Source: Doryteuthis pealeii
Taxonomy: Eukaryota > Mollusca > Cephalopoda > Myopsida > Loliginidae
DNA: 64,000 bases
Direction: 5' to 3'
Assembly (NCBI GenBank): GCA_023376005.1
Contig: CM042147.1
Coordinates: forward strand, 126,225,690-126,289,689
Shown here: in pieces, positions 10,943 through 21,350 of the stretch
Layout of the letters: every line of letters starts with the position of its first letter
How positions within the stretch are numbered: the first letter of the stretch is position 1
The notes under the pieces: generated by a model
What the model saw: only the letters and a program-made list of their open reading frames with translations
Told to the model about the DNA's origin: nothing
Databases searched by the model: none
Made by a program: the position numbers and the translations under genes

Positions 10943-11189
10943 GGTGACCCCCCACCAAAAAAAAACAAGCCTGGCTTTCAAAAAAAAAGTCTGTTTTTTT
11001 ATCATCCTGTATAAGACCAAAACAATCAATAGATTTGCAAGACTAACTTTTTATTATTTCCACCCCCTCCACCTAGGCAATGCTGGGTTGCCACTTCTAG
11101 TGTTGAAATAAGTCCTAACATCAGTGCAGTGAATTAAATCAATTTGGTCGGTGCATCAATTGATTTGCTTATAAATACTTGCAAGAGAC

Positions 11190-11890
11190 TGTTCTTTTTT
11201 TGTTCCTTTCTTTACTTTGATCATTTCATTGTTCCTTTCTTTCTTTTGTTCTTTCTTTGTTGCTTTCTTTCATATTCTTTCTTTCTTTTGTTTTTCTTTT
11301 TTCCTTTCTTTTAGCCTTTCCTTTCTTATTCCTTTCTGTCATGCTTTCCTTTCTTTCTTTTGTTCTTTTTTTTGTTCCTTTCTTTGTTCCTTTCTTTACT
11401 TTGGTCATTTCATTGTTTCTTTCTTTCTTTTGTTCTTTCTTTTTTTTTTTTAGCCTTTCCTTTTATTCCTTTCTGTCATGCTTTCCTTTCTTTCTTTTGT
11501 TCTTTCTTTGTTCCTTTCTTTGTTCCTTTCTTTACTTTGGTCATTTCATTGTTTCTTTCTTTCTTTTGTTCTTTCTTTTTTCCTTTCTTTTAGCCTTTCC
11601 TTTCTTTATTCCTTTCTGTCATGCTTTCCTTTCTTTCTTTTGTTCTTTTTTGTTCCTTTCTTTCTTTTGTTCTTTTTTGTTCTTTTCTTTGTTCCCTTCT
11701 TTGTTTCTTTCTTTACTTTGGTCATTTCATTGTTTCTTTCTTTTTTTGTTCTTTCTTTGTTCCTTTCTTTCCAGATCTTTTCTTTCTTTTTTCCTTTCTT
11801 TCATGCTTTCTTTCTTTCTTTCTTTTGTTCTTTCTTTGTTCCTTTCTTTCATGCTTTATTTTCTATCTTTTATTATTTCTTTTGTATAGT
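11190..11890. repeat. CTTT-rich minisatellite field with 136-185 bp higher-order period
   Basis: Pyrimidine-only text with the landmark ACTTTGGTCATTTCATTG at about 11215 (variant), 11398, 11534 and 11715, and TCTGTCATGCTTTCC between. Several plus-strand frames stay open simply because the strand has few purines; these are not genes. Confidence 0.9.
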
Positions 11891-12129
11891 CCACATTAAC
11901 AAATAGACATTCAAATTCAAATGAAGAAGACTCAACAAACAAATGAAAGTACAATCATACATTAAAAAAATACAACTTGCAGACTTAATGGTTTTGCGGC
12001 CAGACTTATCTGCTCAGATCCATCTTAGTTCTGGGAGAGACTGGATAATACATCTTGCTGCTGTGACCGTCAACACTACAAGAGAGGGAAAGGGTTCAAT
12101 TTAGGCATCAATCTACAGTATTGGTTCAT

Positions 12130-12840
12130 TTGCCCCCTGGTTTCACTTGTTTTTTTGTTCATTTTTCTCATTTTCTTTCTTTTCTTTCACATTTCTTTCA
12201 CTTATTGTTTGTTCATTTCTTTTATTTTCTTTCTTTTCTTTCACTTGTTTTTTTGTTCATTTTTCTCATTTTCTTTCTTTTCTTTCACATTTCTTTCACT
12301 TATTGTTTGTTCATTTCTTTTATTTTCTTTCTTTTCTTTCACTTGTTTTTTTGTTCATTTTTCTCATTTTCTTTCTTTTCTTTCACATTTCTTTCACTTA
12401 TTGTTTGTTCATTTCTTTTATTTTCTTTCTTTCTTTCACTTGTTTTTTGTTCATTTTCTCATTTTCTTTCTTTTCTTTCACATTTCTTTCACTTATTGTT
12501 TGTTCATTTCTTTTATTTTCTTTCTTTTCTTTCACTTGTTTTTTTGTTCATTTTTCTCATTTTCTTTCTTTTCTTTCACATTTCTTTCACTTATTGTTTG
12601 TTCATTTCTTTTATTTTCTTTCTTTTCTTTCACTTGTTTTTTGTTCATTTTTCTCATTTCTTTCTTTTCTTTCACATTTCTTTCACTTATTGTTTGTTCA
12701 TTTCTTTTATTTTCTTTCTTTTCTTTCACTTGTTTTTTTGTTCATTTTCTCATTTTCTTTCTTTTCTTTCACATTTCTTTCACTTATTGTTTGTTCATTT
12801 CTTTTATTTTCTTTCTTTTCTTTCACATTTCTTTCATGCT
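12130..12840. repeat. 98-bp pyrimidine-rich minisatellite, seven copies
   Basis: CACTTATTGTTTGTTCATTT recurs at 12199, 12297, 12395, 12490, 12588, 12684 and 12781, giving units of 95-98 bases. Since 98 is not a multiple of three, each reading frame cycles through all phases, so the long open frames of Phe/Ser/Leu here are artefacts. Confidence 0.93.
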
Positions 12841-13137
12841 TTACTTTCTTTTATTCTTTCTTCCTTTCCCCTACTTTTACTTTCTTTCTTTCTTTTTACT
12901 TTGTTTCTATTTTCTTCTTTTGTTGCATAACCCTTATACTTATTCTTCTTATGCAAATCTTATTACTGCTAGGCTTGCTGGATCCTCCATCTTCTGTGCT
13001 GCTATGCTGGGCTGATTCTCTGTTCTTCATCTGGAACTTCTTAGGGTGTTTCTTAATCTCTGTGTCCATCTTCAGTTCTTATAAAGGAACACACTGATTT
13101 AGTCTAATTTAGATGTCTTTAATCGACCAACTTCCCA

Positions 13138-13495
13138 AAGATAACCTATGGGGTTGGAAAAAGGTTTTGAATGTTTTAAGGTTTAAATATAGCTGGATAT
13201 TCTGGTTGCATGTTCTTAGGGTTTTCACTTTCAACCCCATCTCATTTGGTGGTCGCACATGAAAAGGAAGGAAGTTAAGGAACGAAAAAGAAAGAGACAA
13301 AGGCAGAAGGTGGTTTTATGATTTAGGCTTTATTGACCGGACATAGTAGCCTGTAGAAGGGAATATCTCCCTGACCAGTAGGAGCGACAAGACCCAGTTA
13401 CAACCTAAACTAGAAGGGCCGAGATATTCTCTTGAGGGTCAGGAGTCAGTCCTTTTTGTTGCACATGCGCGGAGGATCTTCCAGTGAAGGTCTAT
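13138..13495 (+). repeat. Unclassified dispersed repeat, copy 2
   Basis: Inverted partner of 8218-8590. It contains CAGGAGTCAGTCCTTTTTGT and AGGCTTTATTGACC, complementary to the first copy. No intact frame. Confidence 0.7.
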
Positions 13496-13516
13496 GAGAG
13501 TTTGTTGGGTTTTTTT

Positions 13517-13836
13517 AGGAGGTTGATTTAGAAGGCTATCACAATGCAGTTTGGAATAAATAAAAAAAATAGTAATACGGTAACAATGGTGTTGTGTGTT
13601 GACCTGTATTTTTATTCTTTCTTGAATTTTCGAGGTAATACCTCTTTATCAAAAGAATTGAACTGAAGCAGTCCAGCTGGACTGCTTCAGTTCAATTCTT
13701 TTGATAAAGAGGTATTACCTCGAAAATTCAAGAAAGAATAAAAATACAGGTCAACACACAACACCATTGTTACCGTATTACTATTTTTTTTATTTATTCC
13801 AAACTGCATTGTGATAGCCTTCTAAATCAACCTCCT
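13517..13836. repeat. Near-perfect 160-bp-arm palindrome with no spacer
   Basis: The dyad centre is at 13676/13677 (CCAG|CTGG). Arms read outward through TTCAGTTCAATTCTTTTGAT, a GAGGTATTACCTCGAAAA segment and GGTCAACACACAACACCATT. I saw no mismatch in the parts compared. The right flank AATGCTTCAAGCAAATTAT also follows the palindrome at 46830-47093, so both belong to one family. Confidence 0.9.
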
Positions 13837-14188
13837 AACCAATACATACACAATGCTTCAAGCAAATTATGAAACTCTTTTTTTTCTTTTTTTTTCTTTT
13901 AATTTTAATTCCCACAAACCCTTATACTTATTCTTCTTATGCCCATCTTATTTCTGCTAGGCTGGCTGGATCCTCTATCTTCTATGCTGGGCTGATTCTC
14001 TGGTCTTCATCTGGAACTTCTTAGGTTGGTTGTGGGTGTTTCTTAATCTCTGTGTCCATCTTCAGTTCTTATAAATGACCACAATGATTTAGTGTAATTT
14101 AGATGTCTTTATTCACCTAACTTCCCAAAGATAACCATAACATGCTGAGAGGAACCTCACAGGAGAGACACCATTAGCATCATGACAT

Positions 14189-14430
14189 GGGCCGGGTTAG
14201 CTCAGTCGGTAGAGCGTTCGGCTAGAAACCACAAGGTTCCTAGTTCAATACGGTCCTCGCCAACTCAGCGTATGAGTAGCACAAGGATCTGTGCGGTAAA
14301 GTAAGGAGCTGGTGGTAGGTGTAGCGCTCCACCTCAGACGCCAAAAAAACAATCTCCTTGGTCTAGCACTATTGAAAAGGGGATAGACTCCCTCGCTGAC
14401 TGGCTGATACCGACTTTAGGCCGCCCCGTC
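14189..14430 (+). repeat. tRNA-derived SINE, full length
   Basis: GGGTTAGCTCAGTCGGTAGA is a tRNA A-box region and AGGTTCCTAGTTCAATAC a B-box region; a non-tRNA body follows, ending GACTTTAGGCCGCCC. Other copies: 20651-20880, 42930-43117, 60725-60810, 61405-61627, and fragments at 25347-25425 and 34168-34290. The tRNA part lacks clean stems, so it is not a tRNA gene. Confidence 0.85.
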
Positions 14431-14439
14431 GAATTTACT

Positions 14440-14705
14440 TACTTTATAATATTTATATTATATATTTGTTATATTTTAATATAATTCTTTCAACTTATAT
14501 CAATAATATTTTTATAATAATAATATATTATATTAATAATATATTATATTTTATAATAATAATATATATTATATATATAATATTTTTATAATAAATAAAA
14601 TATTTATTATATTAATTATATTTTTAAAATAATATATGTTATAATATTTATTATAATATTTATAATTATTATTATAATATTTATTATAACATTTATTATT
14701 ATTTA
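14440..14705. repeat. AT-only low-complexity tract
   Basis: Almost pure A/T of TAATAT type. A shorter tract with the same character is at 14985-15065. Nothing else is seen. Confidence 0.85.
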
Positions 14706-14714
14706 CTCCTTTTG

Positions 14715-14985
14715 AGTTTTTACATCAGCATTAGCTGATGGTCATTCACTGAAGTCTGAGTAACAGCAAGTCTCCTCAGGTCTCCAGGACTCTTCTGAGT
14801 ATCCTGGCAGATTGCAGTAGTGCAGTGTTCTGAATGGTTTCAATCCTTCCTCTGATTTCCAAACTTTCCAAACCCTTTTCCAATCCTTTTGGGACCGTTC
14901 CAAGTGCACCAACTACAATTGGTATTACTTTGACTTTCATATTCCATAACTTTTTCAGTTCTCTGGCAAGGTCCAGATATTTGTA
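14715..14985 (-). pseudogene. LINE ORF2 C-terminal fragment
   Basis: Minus-strand frame KYLDLARELKKLWNMKVKVI then PIVVGALGTVPKGLEKG and TALLQSARILRRVLET, ending in TGA. VVGALGTVPK followed by ALLxxARILRRVLE is the conserved C-terminal tail of many invertebrate non-LTR reverse transcriptase polyproteins. A second copy is at 36530-36835. Confidence 0.75.
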
Positions 14986-15884
14986 TTATTATTATAATAT
15001 TTATTATAATATTTATTATCATTATTATATTATTATTATAAGAATCATATTATTATTATTATATTAAGAATCGGTGAGCTAACTCTCAATCTTTAATTAA
15101 CCCATTCTCACTATCGAACCAACCAATCAGAGAACTCCTGGCAGGTCAGCTAGAGGTTAAGTCTATTATATGACTGGTTATTTTCGATGACTCTTCTTCT
15201 AACAAATTACCAGTTAACTTCTTAATTCTACACTTCCTTACATAATCAATAGGCCACCCATTCATTATGTAACACTTTCATTATGATTTACTTGTTCTTG
15301 GTTATGTCTATGTTTTTGTTCTTTTTCTTTCATTCTTTCTTTTTTTTTACTTTCTTTTGTAATATATATATATTGTCAGAAGTGGTAGGAGCAGCAGCAG
15401 CAGCAACTTTTGGTAAAAAAAAAGTAGGCAATAAACCAGCAGGACAAAAACTATTTAAGATCATTCTTTTCCTCATCTTTTTTGTTGGAATATCTTGGTA
15501 TAAGACATAAAGAGAATAGCCACCTCTCTCTATATATAGATCTTGCCAGCAGTGGCAGCAGCAACTTCCAGTAAAAAGTGGCCAATAAACGTGCAGAACA
15601 AAAACCATTTGAAGATTTTTTTTTTTTTGGTGTGTGTGTGTGTTATATATATGTGTATGTGTGTGTATAATACTTGCTTATATATTTCAAAAATAATACA
15701 AGCTAGTGATTCACAACTTGGTTTCTAGTTTCTCCACTATGCACGTGGTCTGAAGATCACATAGGCAAAAAACTGTCAGTAACCTGGTGACCTTAATTTA
15801 GATATAAATGGTCTATCCGTAATATTGAGCACTATTTACTTATAGATATAGCAGACATATTATGTCTCCCCCCCTCTCTCTCTA

Positions 15885-15915
<31 letters not shown>

Positions 15916-15944
15916 GAGTCTTCGCATATGCTTCTAAATTATTT

Positions 15945-16123
15945 AGTTAAGAATTAATGTAAAAATGAATTAATGAATAGAATTTAAAAAATGAATGAAT
16001 GTAATAAAAAATTAAAAAATGAATGAATGAAATGAAAAAGATTTTTTCCAAAGGTCCACTCCCAAAAGATATTTTATTCTTTTCATTCATTTTTTTATTC
16101 TATTCATTAATTCATTTTTAAAT

Positions 16124-16163
<40 letters not shown>

Positions 16164-16315
16164 CAAAATAACGTTTATTTAATCAATAAAGACATATTTA
16201 TTTAACCAATAAAGATATATAATGCTTATATTTCTCAATTTACATGTTGTCTTTATTGGCTAAATAAATACTATTTTGTATCAGACAAGACAATGGCTAT
16301 GAGAATCTGAACAGT
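15945..16315. repeat. About 350-bp composite foldback element, copy 1
   Basis: Two inverted-repeat modules: ATGAATTAATGAATAGAAT arms around GGTCCACTCCCAAAAGATAT, and CAATAAAGA arms. The whole is repeated in opposite orientation at 21780-22110. Confidence 0.8.
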
Positions 16316-16554
16316 CTTCTTTCTTCTGTCCTTTCCTCTTCTCCTTCTCTTTTGATTTTCCTCTATTAGATAAACCATTTCTCTCTGCTTCAATAATTAT
16401 ATTTCCACAGTTCATTATTTCCAGTCTGTTTCTCTTTCTTTCAATCCAATTCCTCTTTCTTCTTTCATTATTTGTTTGAGTTTTATTATTAATCTAAATA
16501 CTTCTCTTTTTTCTAAAAGAAAGCACAACACAGTTACTAAAAGAACCAAAAACA

Positions 16555-16900
16555 GGACACCCTGTGGGGTACAGTGGTTAACAAACAATTCTACCTGACC
16601 ATTGATAATGAGTTTGACTCCCAGTGTTGAGAATTTTGATATATAAGGTGTGTGTTAAATGCCCGCTCCTACTTATAGACTAGGCCAGAACAATGTGATC
16701 TAACTCTTGGCCAATCACTGGCAGTACTCTGAGGTTGATACAATACTTAAACCGACCCTACTGGTCATAATTACATTGACACTCTTTGACAATGGATTTA
16801 GGATTAAATCACTGCAACATAAATGATATAAAGAAATTACCAAAAGTAGTGAATGGAATGAAAATAAAATTTACCCCCTCATCCAATACCAACTGTAATA
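16555..16900 (+). repeat. SINE-like repeat (TACAGTGGTTAACAA head)
   Basis: GGGTACAGTGGTTAACAAAC and GAGTTTGACTCCCAGTGT resemble the A and B boxes of a tRNA-derived SINE; a GACCCTACTGGTCATAATTA body follows. Related A/B-box repeats are at 31595-31745, 43670-43960, 49560-49690 and 57297-57575. Confidence 0.55.
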
Positions 16901-17254
16901 TATGAATTCAGGGTAAAATGGTTGAAACTAGAAATAAAATTTTAGACATGAAAGAAACTGAGATATTGTCGCTAGTACATTGCGACTTAGCCGGCTCAAC
17001 ACATCCCCTAATGTGCACAATAATGTTGGCTTTGTGCCAAATTTAGTTAAACTTAATAAATAACTGTTTTGCTTGTTCCAACCTGGTTTGGTTTGGTCTA
17101 TTTAATGGCATATCAACTCCTTATGGATTATCTAATGCTGAAATTTGATTTATTTGTAAATGTTTGATTTTATTCCTAACTATTCTCAATGTGACATTGC
17201 ATCTTTTTAAAATTCCACTTTTTTTTATTTGTCAATAATCATTTGACAAATAAA

Positions 17255-17470
17255 AAATTAGTTTGGGTTATAGATATGATATGGTAATTACAGCCAAGTC
17301 CCACTAAAAGCATTGATTCATGCTAGATCACAAAAGTTAAGCAGCAATGAGCATGTTCAATAGTTAATTGGGTGACCACTTTACCAATAGCAGGTATTGT
17401 AAGCAACCTGAGTCCTTTGTTTATCAAAATGACTTGATTTGGCATTAGATGACCCAAAAGGAGTTGATAT
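17255..17470 (+). repeat. 5S rRNA-derived SINE, copy 1
   Basis: GCTAGATCACAAAAGTTAAG, then AATTGGGTGACCACTT and GGTATTGTAAGCAACC follow the order of 5S rRNA (GATCACCGAAGTTAAGC .. TGGGTGACC .. GGTGCTGTAGGC). The 3' part is GGCATTAGATGACCCAAAAG then GAGTTGATATGCC, a tail shared with other retroposons here. Copy 2 is at 19808-20045. Confidence 0.8.
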
Positions 17471-17618
17471 GCCTTATGGATTATCTAATGCTGAAATTTG
17501 ATTTATTTGTAAATGTTTGATTTTATTCCTAACTATTCTCAATGTGACATTGCATCTTTTTAAAATTCCACTTTTTTTTATTTGTCAATAATCATTTGTT
17601 TGCACAGTTATATAATAT

Positions 17619-18152
17619 TGTTACGTACTGAGATTTTCACAGTACCAAATCGATATAATGTTGTATACCCTTTTCTTACTTCTTACTTCTAGTCGTCTTC
17701 TCTTCTGGCCGGCTTTGGTTCTATCTTCTAACATTTTGTCTGGAGTTGTCGTGGGGACTTCAGTCTGGTTTTCTGTTAGGGATTTCTCTTTATAAGAAGC
17801 TCTGTGTCATTGTTAGTTTTTAGGTAATAAACACAAGACTTCGATTTACGTTGATGTTACTTTATTTCCAAATCCCTAACCCAGACAATCTGCGCAGTTG
17901 AGGGACAGTGTGTATAACACAACTTACCCCTTCGAGCTCGCTGCTACTTTCTAACTGACTGAGTTACTTAATATCCTTAAACCGGAACAGGGTCTTCTAT
18001 GCCTTCCGGTTCTCACGATTTATCCCTGGAAGGCAAGGTGAGAGTGAGGTCAAGCGTTGTCGCTCATCCTTCAAGGCCGTGGGCTGCACTAATCGCCATT
18101 ATGTTTCTACAATACCTTATATAAGTATTAGGGTTCCAATAATTATGTAACA
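17619..18152. mobile_element. Solo LTR, 534 bp
   Basis: Begins TGTTACGTACTG and ends TATGTAACA with matching inverted ends; ATAT on each side (17615-17618, 18153-18156) is a plausible 4-bp target duplication. Inside are a TATA-like TTTATAAG (about 17790) and a polyadenylation signal AATAAA (about 17827) in the plus orientation. It splits a dispersed CAGTTATATGATATCAAG sequence seen intact near 61733. No internal retroelement genes flank it. Confidence 0.75.
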
Positions 18153-18479
18153 ATATCAAGTATTCTTATCTAATACAAATAAGCTGGAGAGAGAATAATT
18201 GGATGCATACCTTTCCTAAGATTCACTAGCACTATGGGAAATGCAAACAGCTTCGACCAGGAAATGAACTCATCAACCAGTGTTCAAACAGCTCATATTA
18301 AGAGAAAGAAAATTATAAACAGACATTCCAGTGGATGTTTCTCTGTAAACAGCATATATATATATATATGAGGTAGGTATCATCCCTTGGCATCAAACAC
18401 TCTACTACTATGAACTTTACCTCCTCTCTCGACCAACCCCTTTTTCCATCTAGCACTTAGCTTCCTCCCTGCTTCCTGT

Positions 18480-18700
18480 AAACTTTTCCATACACTTCAT
18501 TCATGTTATCCTCATCCCTTATTTCCCCCCTAACCTCCCTACCCTTCATTTCCGCTACTAACTCACTCCCTCATCAAAACACATACATAAAACTTTTCCA
18601 TACACTTCATTCATGTTATCCTATCCCTTATTTCCCCCCTAACCTCCCTACCCTTCATTTCCGCTACTACTCACTCCTCATCAAAACACACACATGTACG
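18480..18700. repeat. About 111-bp tandem duplication
   Basis: CTTTTCCATACACTTCATTC to CATCAAAACACA occurs twice, at about 18481 and 18593. Noncoding. Confidence 0.85.
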
Positions 18701-18724
18701 TAATTTTGTTTTGAATAAAAGTCA

Positions 18725-18767
18725 GTTGACTGAGGATGTCCTTATTGAAAGGACGAAATATTTCAAC
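18725..18767 (+). ncRNA. Hammerhead-ribozyme-like motif with good stem I and II
   Basis: GTTGA, CTGAGGA (one base off CTGATGA), GTCCTT-loop-AAGGAC (stem II), GAAA, a short TATT stem III remnant, then TCAAC pairing with GTTGA. Downstream come TACTGTCGGATTTTAC and (AT)n, then the PLE endonuclease remnant at 18875-19170. Confidence 0.6.
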
Positions 18768-18856
18768 TCTCAGACTTGTTTGAGTTATTATTTTTTGTTC
18801 ACTATCCTTTTACCTACCTCATACTGTCGGATTTTACTCCAACCCTCCTATCTACA

Positions 18857-18874
<18 letters not shown>

Positions 18875-18887
<13 letters not shown>

Positions 18888-19170
18888 CGAGATGGCCGAG
18901 GATTCTACGATATGACGTATATTTCGATTGTGGATGAAAGCGATCATTGAAGATTTTTGTAAAGTGAAATTGTGATTAGTGAGTAAGTTGTGTGCTACTA
19001 GTGAATTGGATGTGTTTCCAAATTTTAAGTCTTTGGAGTGTTCATATAATCGTTTTTTCAAATCACTCCACAAATAAACATGAATCCAATGCTGGTGTCT
19101 ACAAAATATGCTGTGAACAATGCGATAAAGTCTACATTGGTGAAACTGCCAGAAATTTCACCCACAATCG
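18875..19170. pseudogene. Penelope-like element GIY-YIG endonuclease remnant, split and inverted
   Basis: Plus strand 19078-19170 reads NKHESNAGVYKICCEQ then CDKVYIGETARNF, the GVYKxxC..C..VYIGET start of the GIY-YIG nuclease used by Penelope-like retroelements. Minus strand 19073-18875 reads WSDLKKRLYEHSKDLKFGNT, NSLVAHNLLTNHNF and ESSAIS, the C-terminal half of the same domain. The two halves sit back to back, so one was inverted; the protein cannot be functional. (AT)n tracts bound both sides. Confidence 0.75.
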
Positions 19171-19192
19171 ATATATATATATATATATATAT

Positions 19193-19691
19193 ATGAATAA
19201 GATATAATGAAAAAACAAACGATGTTTACAACTGAAATAGGCTCATCAGAAGAGAAAGTGTGCAAACCGTTTGGGGCCTAATTCTCTTGATGCGTTTAAA
19301 AAGCAACACTCGGCCCATCCTCAACTAATATGAGGACCCTATTGCATTATAATGTATCAACCGCACGTGGGTCGGTCATCAACAAAAAATATAAGACGGG
19401 AAAAAGACCGTTAGTAAAAACAGAACGCTGCTAGTCAAACGTTGGAATTAATTGACTAGCAGCGTTCTGTTTTTACTAACGGTCTTTTTCCCGTCTTATA
19501 TTTTTGTTGATGACCGACCCACGTGCGGTTGATACATTATAATGCAATAGGGTCCTCAATTAGTTGAGGATGGGCCGAGTGTTGCTTTTTAAACCGTCAG
19601 AGAATTAGGCCCCGAAACGGTTTGCAACTTTCTCTTCTGATGAGCCTATTTCAGTTGTAAACATCGTTGTTTTTTCATTATATCTTATTCA
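19193..19691. repeat. Long foldback, about 240-bp arms
   Basis: Left arm starts AATAAGATATAATGAAAAAA, right arm ends with the complement followed by TACTGTCGGATTAATTTCC and (AT)n. Arms differ by small indels. Each arm carries CTGATGAG next to a CCTATTTCAG segment, a possible hammerhead remnant without a clear GAAA. Confidence 0.88.
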
Positions 19692-19724
19692 TACTGTCGG
19701 ATTAATTTCCATTTTATTTTCACA

Positions 19725-19742
19725 CATATATAATATATATAT

Positions 19743-19790
<48 letters not shown>

Positions 19791-19795
19791 TATAG
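19725..19795. repeat. (AT)n microsatellite
   Basis: Pure AT dinucleotides interrupted by AA/TT steps. Confidence 0.95.
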
Positions 19796-19807
19796 CATAA
19801 AACACAT

Positions 19808-20045
19808 TAGTTTGGGTTATAGATATGATATGGTAATTACAGTCAAGTCCCATGGAAAGCACTGATTCATGCTAGATCACAAAGTTAAGCAGCAATGAGC
19901 ATGTTCAATAGTTAATTGGGTGACCACTTTAGCAATAACAGGATTGTAAGCAACCTGAGTCCTTTGTTTATCAAAAGGACTTGATTTGGCATTAGATGAC
20001 CCAAAAGGAGTTGATATGCCTTAAACAAAACCAACCAACCAACCA
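19808..20045 (+). repeat. 5S rRNA-derived SINE, copy 2
   Basis: Same as 17255-17470, with TAGATCACAAAGTTAAGCAG and GGGTGACCACTTTAGCAATA. It ends GAGTTGATATGCCTTAAACA followed by (ACCA)n, which looks like a true SINE tail. Confidence 0.82.
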
Positions 20046-20650
20046 ACCAACCAACCATCCCGAATATGGTGAGGCATGGACTGGGATAAAAATGTTAATT
20101 ATATAGTTTTTCCTATATAATATGTGACCCCTAACTTTGGGTCTGGGAAATCTGGAAAAATAGTGTGTCTTATACACAAATAATTACAGTATCTTAAAAG
20201 TTAAATTGTTCAAGATGCAATGCAAATATGTAAATCCAGATTATCTATGTCACTTAATCGAGATTTCTCATCTGTTCCATTTTATTTCACCCAATTTAAA
20301 AAATGAAACCTCCAAATGGTCTTGCATTGTTTAAATGCCCAACATAAAATTAAAATGAATTGAAAAAAAAAGAAGTTACAATTTTTTTTTTTTTGCAATA
20401 TTGAAAACAAGATAGATATTTCTGAACAGTGTTTTTGCACTTTTTTCTCGGCAAATTAATGTAGATATTTTAAACGTCTCCCACCCCACCTCCTCAGATT
20501 TTTATCAGCAAATCAATGTAAATATTTTACAGCCCCCACTTTAAAAAAAGAGCGAGAGAGAGTTAAATCAAGATTATTATACTTTTAAATATTGAACTTT
20601 TTGCAATAGCTCTTAAGTAAACATATCAAATGTTGTAAATGTAAAGTTGT

Positions 20651-20880
20651 CAGGGCGGCCTAAAGTCGGTATCAGCCAGTCAGTGCAGGAGTCTATCCCC
20701 TTTTCAATAGTGCTAGACCAGGAGATTGTTTTTTGGCGTCTGAGGTGAGCGCCACACCTACCATCAGCTCCTTACTTTACCGACAGCATCCTGTGCTACT
20801 CATATGCTGAGTTGGCGAGGACCGGTATCGAACTAGGAACTTGTGGTTCTAGCCGAACGCTCTACCGAGTGAGCTAACAC
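20651..20880 (-). repeat. tRNA-derived SINE (minus)
   Basis: Reverse orientation of 14189-14430: begins CAGGGCGGCCTAAAGTCGGT and ends with the complemented A box TCTACCGAGTGAGCTAAC. Confidence 0.85.
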
Positions 20881-20959
20881 CAAATGTTGTAATAATTAAA
20901 TTATACTGGGTATATGTACAGGTCCTGTTAAAACACAAATAACTAAGGTATGCACCACC

Positions 20960-21350
20960 GGACCATAACTAAGCGACTAGAGAATATACTAGATGGGAGC
21001 TGCACAAGAATGCTGCGGGTGATCTTGAACAAGACGTGGAAACAACACCCTACGAGAAACAGCTATACGGCCACCTACCACATATCACACAAACCATCTG
21101 AGTAAGACGGACAAGACACGCGGGACACTGCTGGAAAGCAAGGACGAACTCATAAGCGATGTCCTATTGTGGAAGCCAGCACATGGACACGCAGTGTGGG
21201 CCGACCAGCAAAGACATACATTGATCAGCTCTGTGCGGATACAGGATGCTGCATAGAGGACCTCCCGAGAATGATGAGCGATAGGGACGGATGGAGAGAG
21301 ATTGTTATGGATATCCGCGCTGACAGGGCGACATGATGATGATGATGATG
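20960..21350 (+). pseudogene. LINE reverse transcriptase C-terminal fragment
   Basis: Across frame changes the text reads KRLENILDGSCTRMLRVILN, KTWKQHPTRNQLYGHLPHIT, HAGHCW, DELISDVLLWKP, a GRP-like AGPTSK and TYIDQLCADTGC, then LPRMMSDRDGWREIV and a (ATG)n end. This is the conserved tail of an endonuclease/reverse-transcriptase LINE. Stops and frameshifts show it is dead. Related fragments: 35920-36010 and 37850-38025. Confidence 0.75.

Noticed and set aside
11217..11906. Open frames up to 210 codons rich in Phe/Leu/Ser
   Set aside because: Same cause: CTTT-type repeat field, no family similarity.
12121..13097. Three overlapping long open frames (269-316 codons) of Phe/Ser/Leu
   Set aside because: They are translations of the 98-bp pyrimidine minisatellite; all three plus frames are open because the strand almost lacks purines, and the period is not a multiple of three.
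14189..14275. tRNA gene
   Set aside because: A and B boxes are present but the cloverleaf stems do not close, and the same text with the same body recurs at least five times, so it is a SINE head.
17300..17420. 5S rRNA gene
   Set aside because: Resembles 5S only in its internal promoter blocks, is strongly diverged, and continues into a SINE body.
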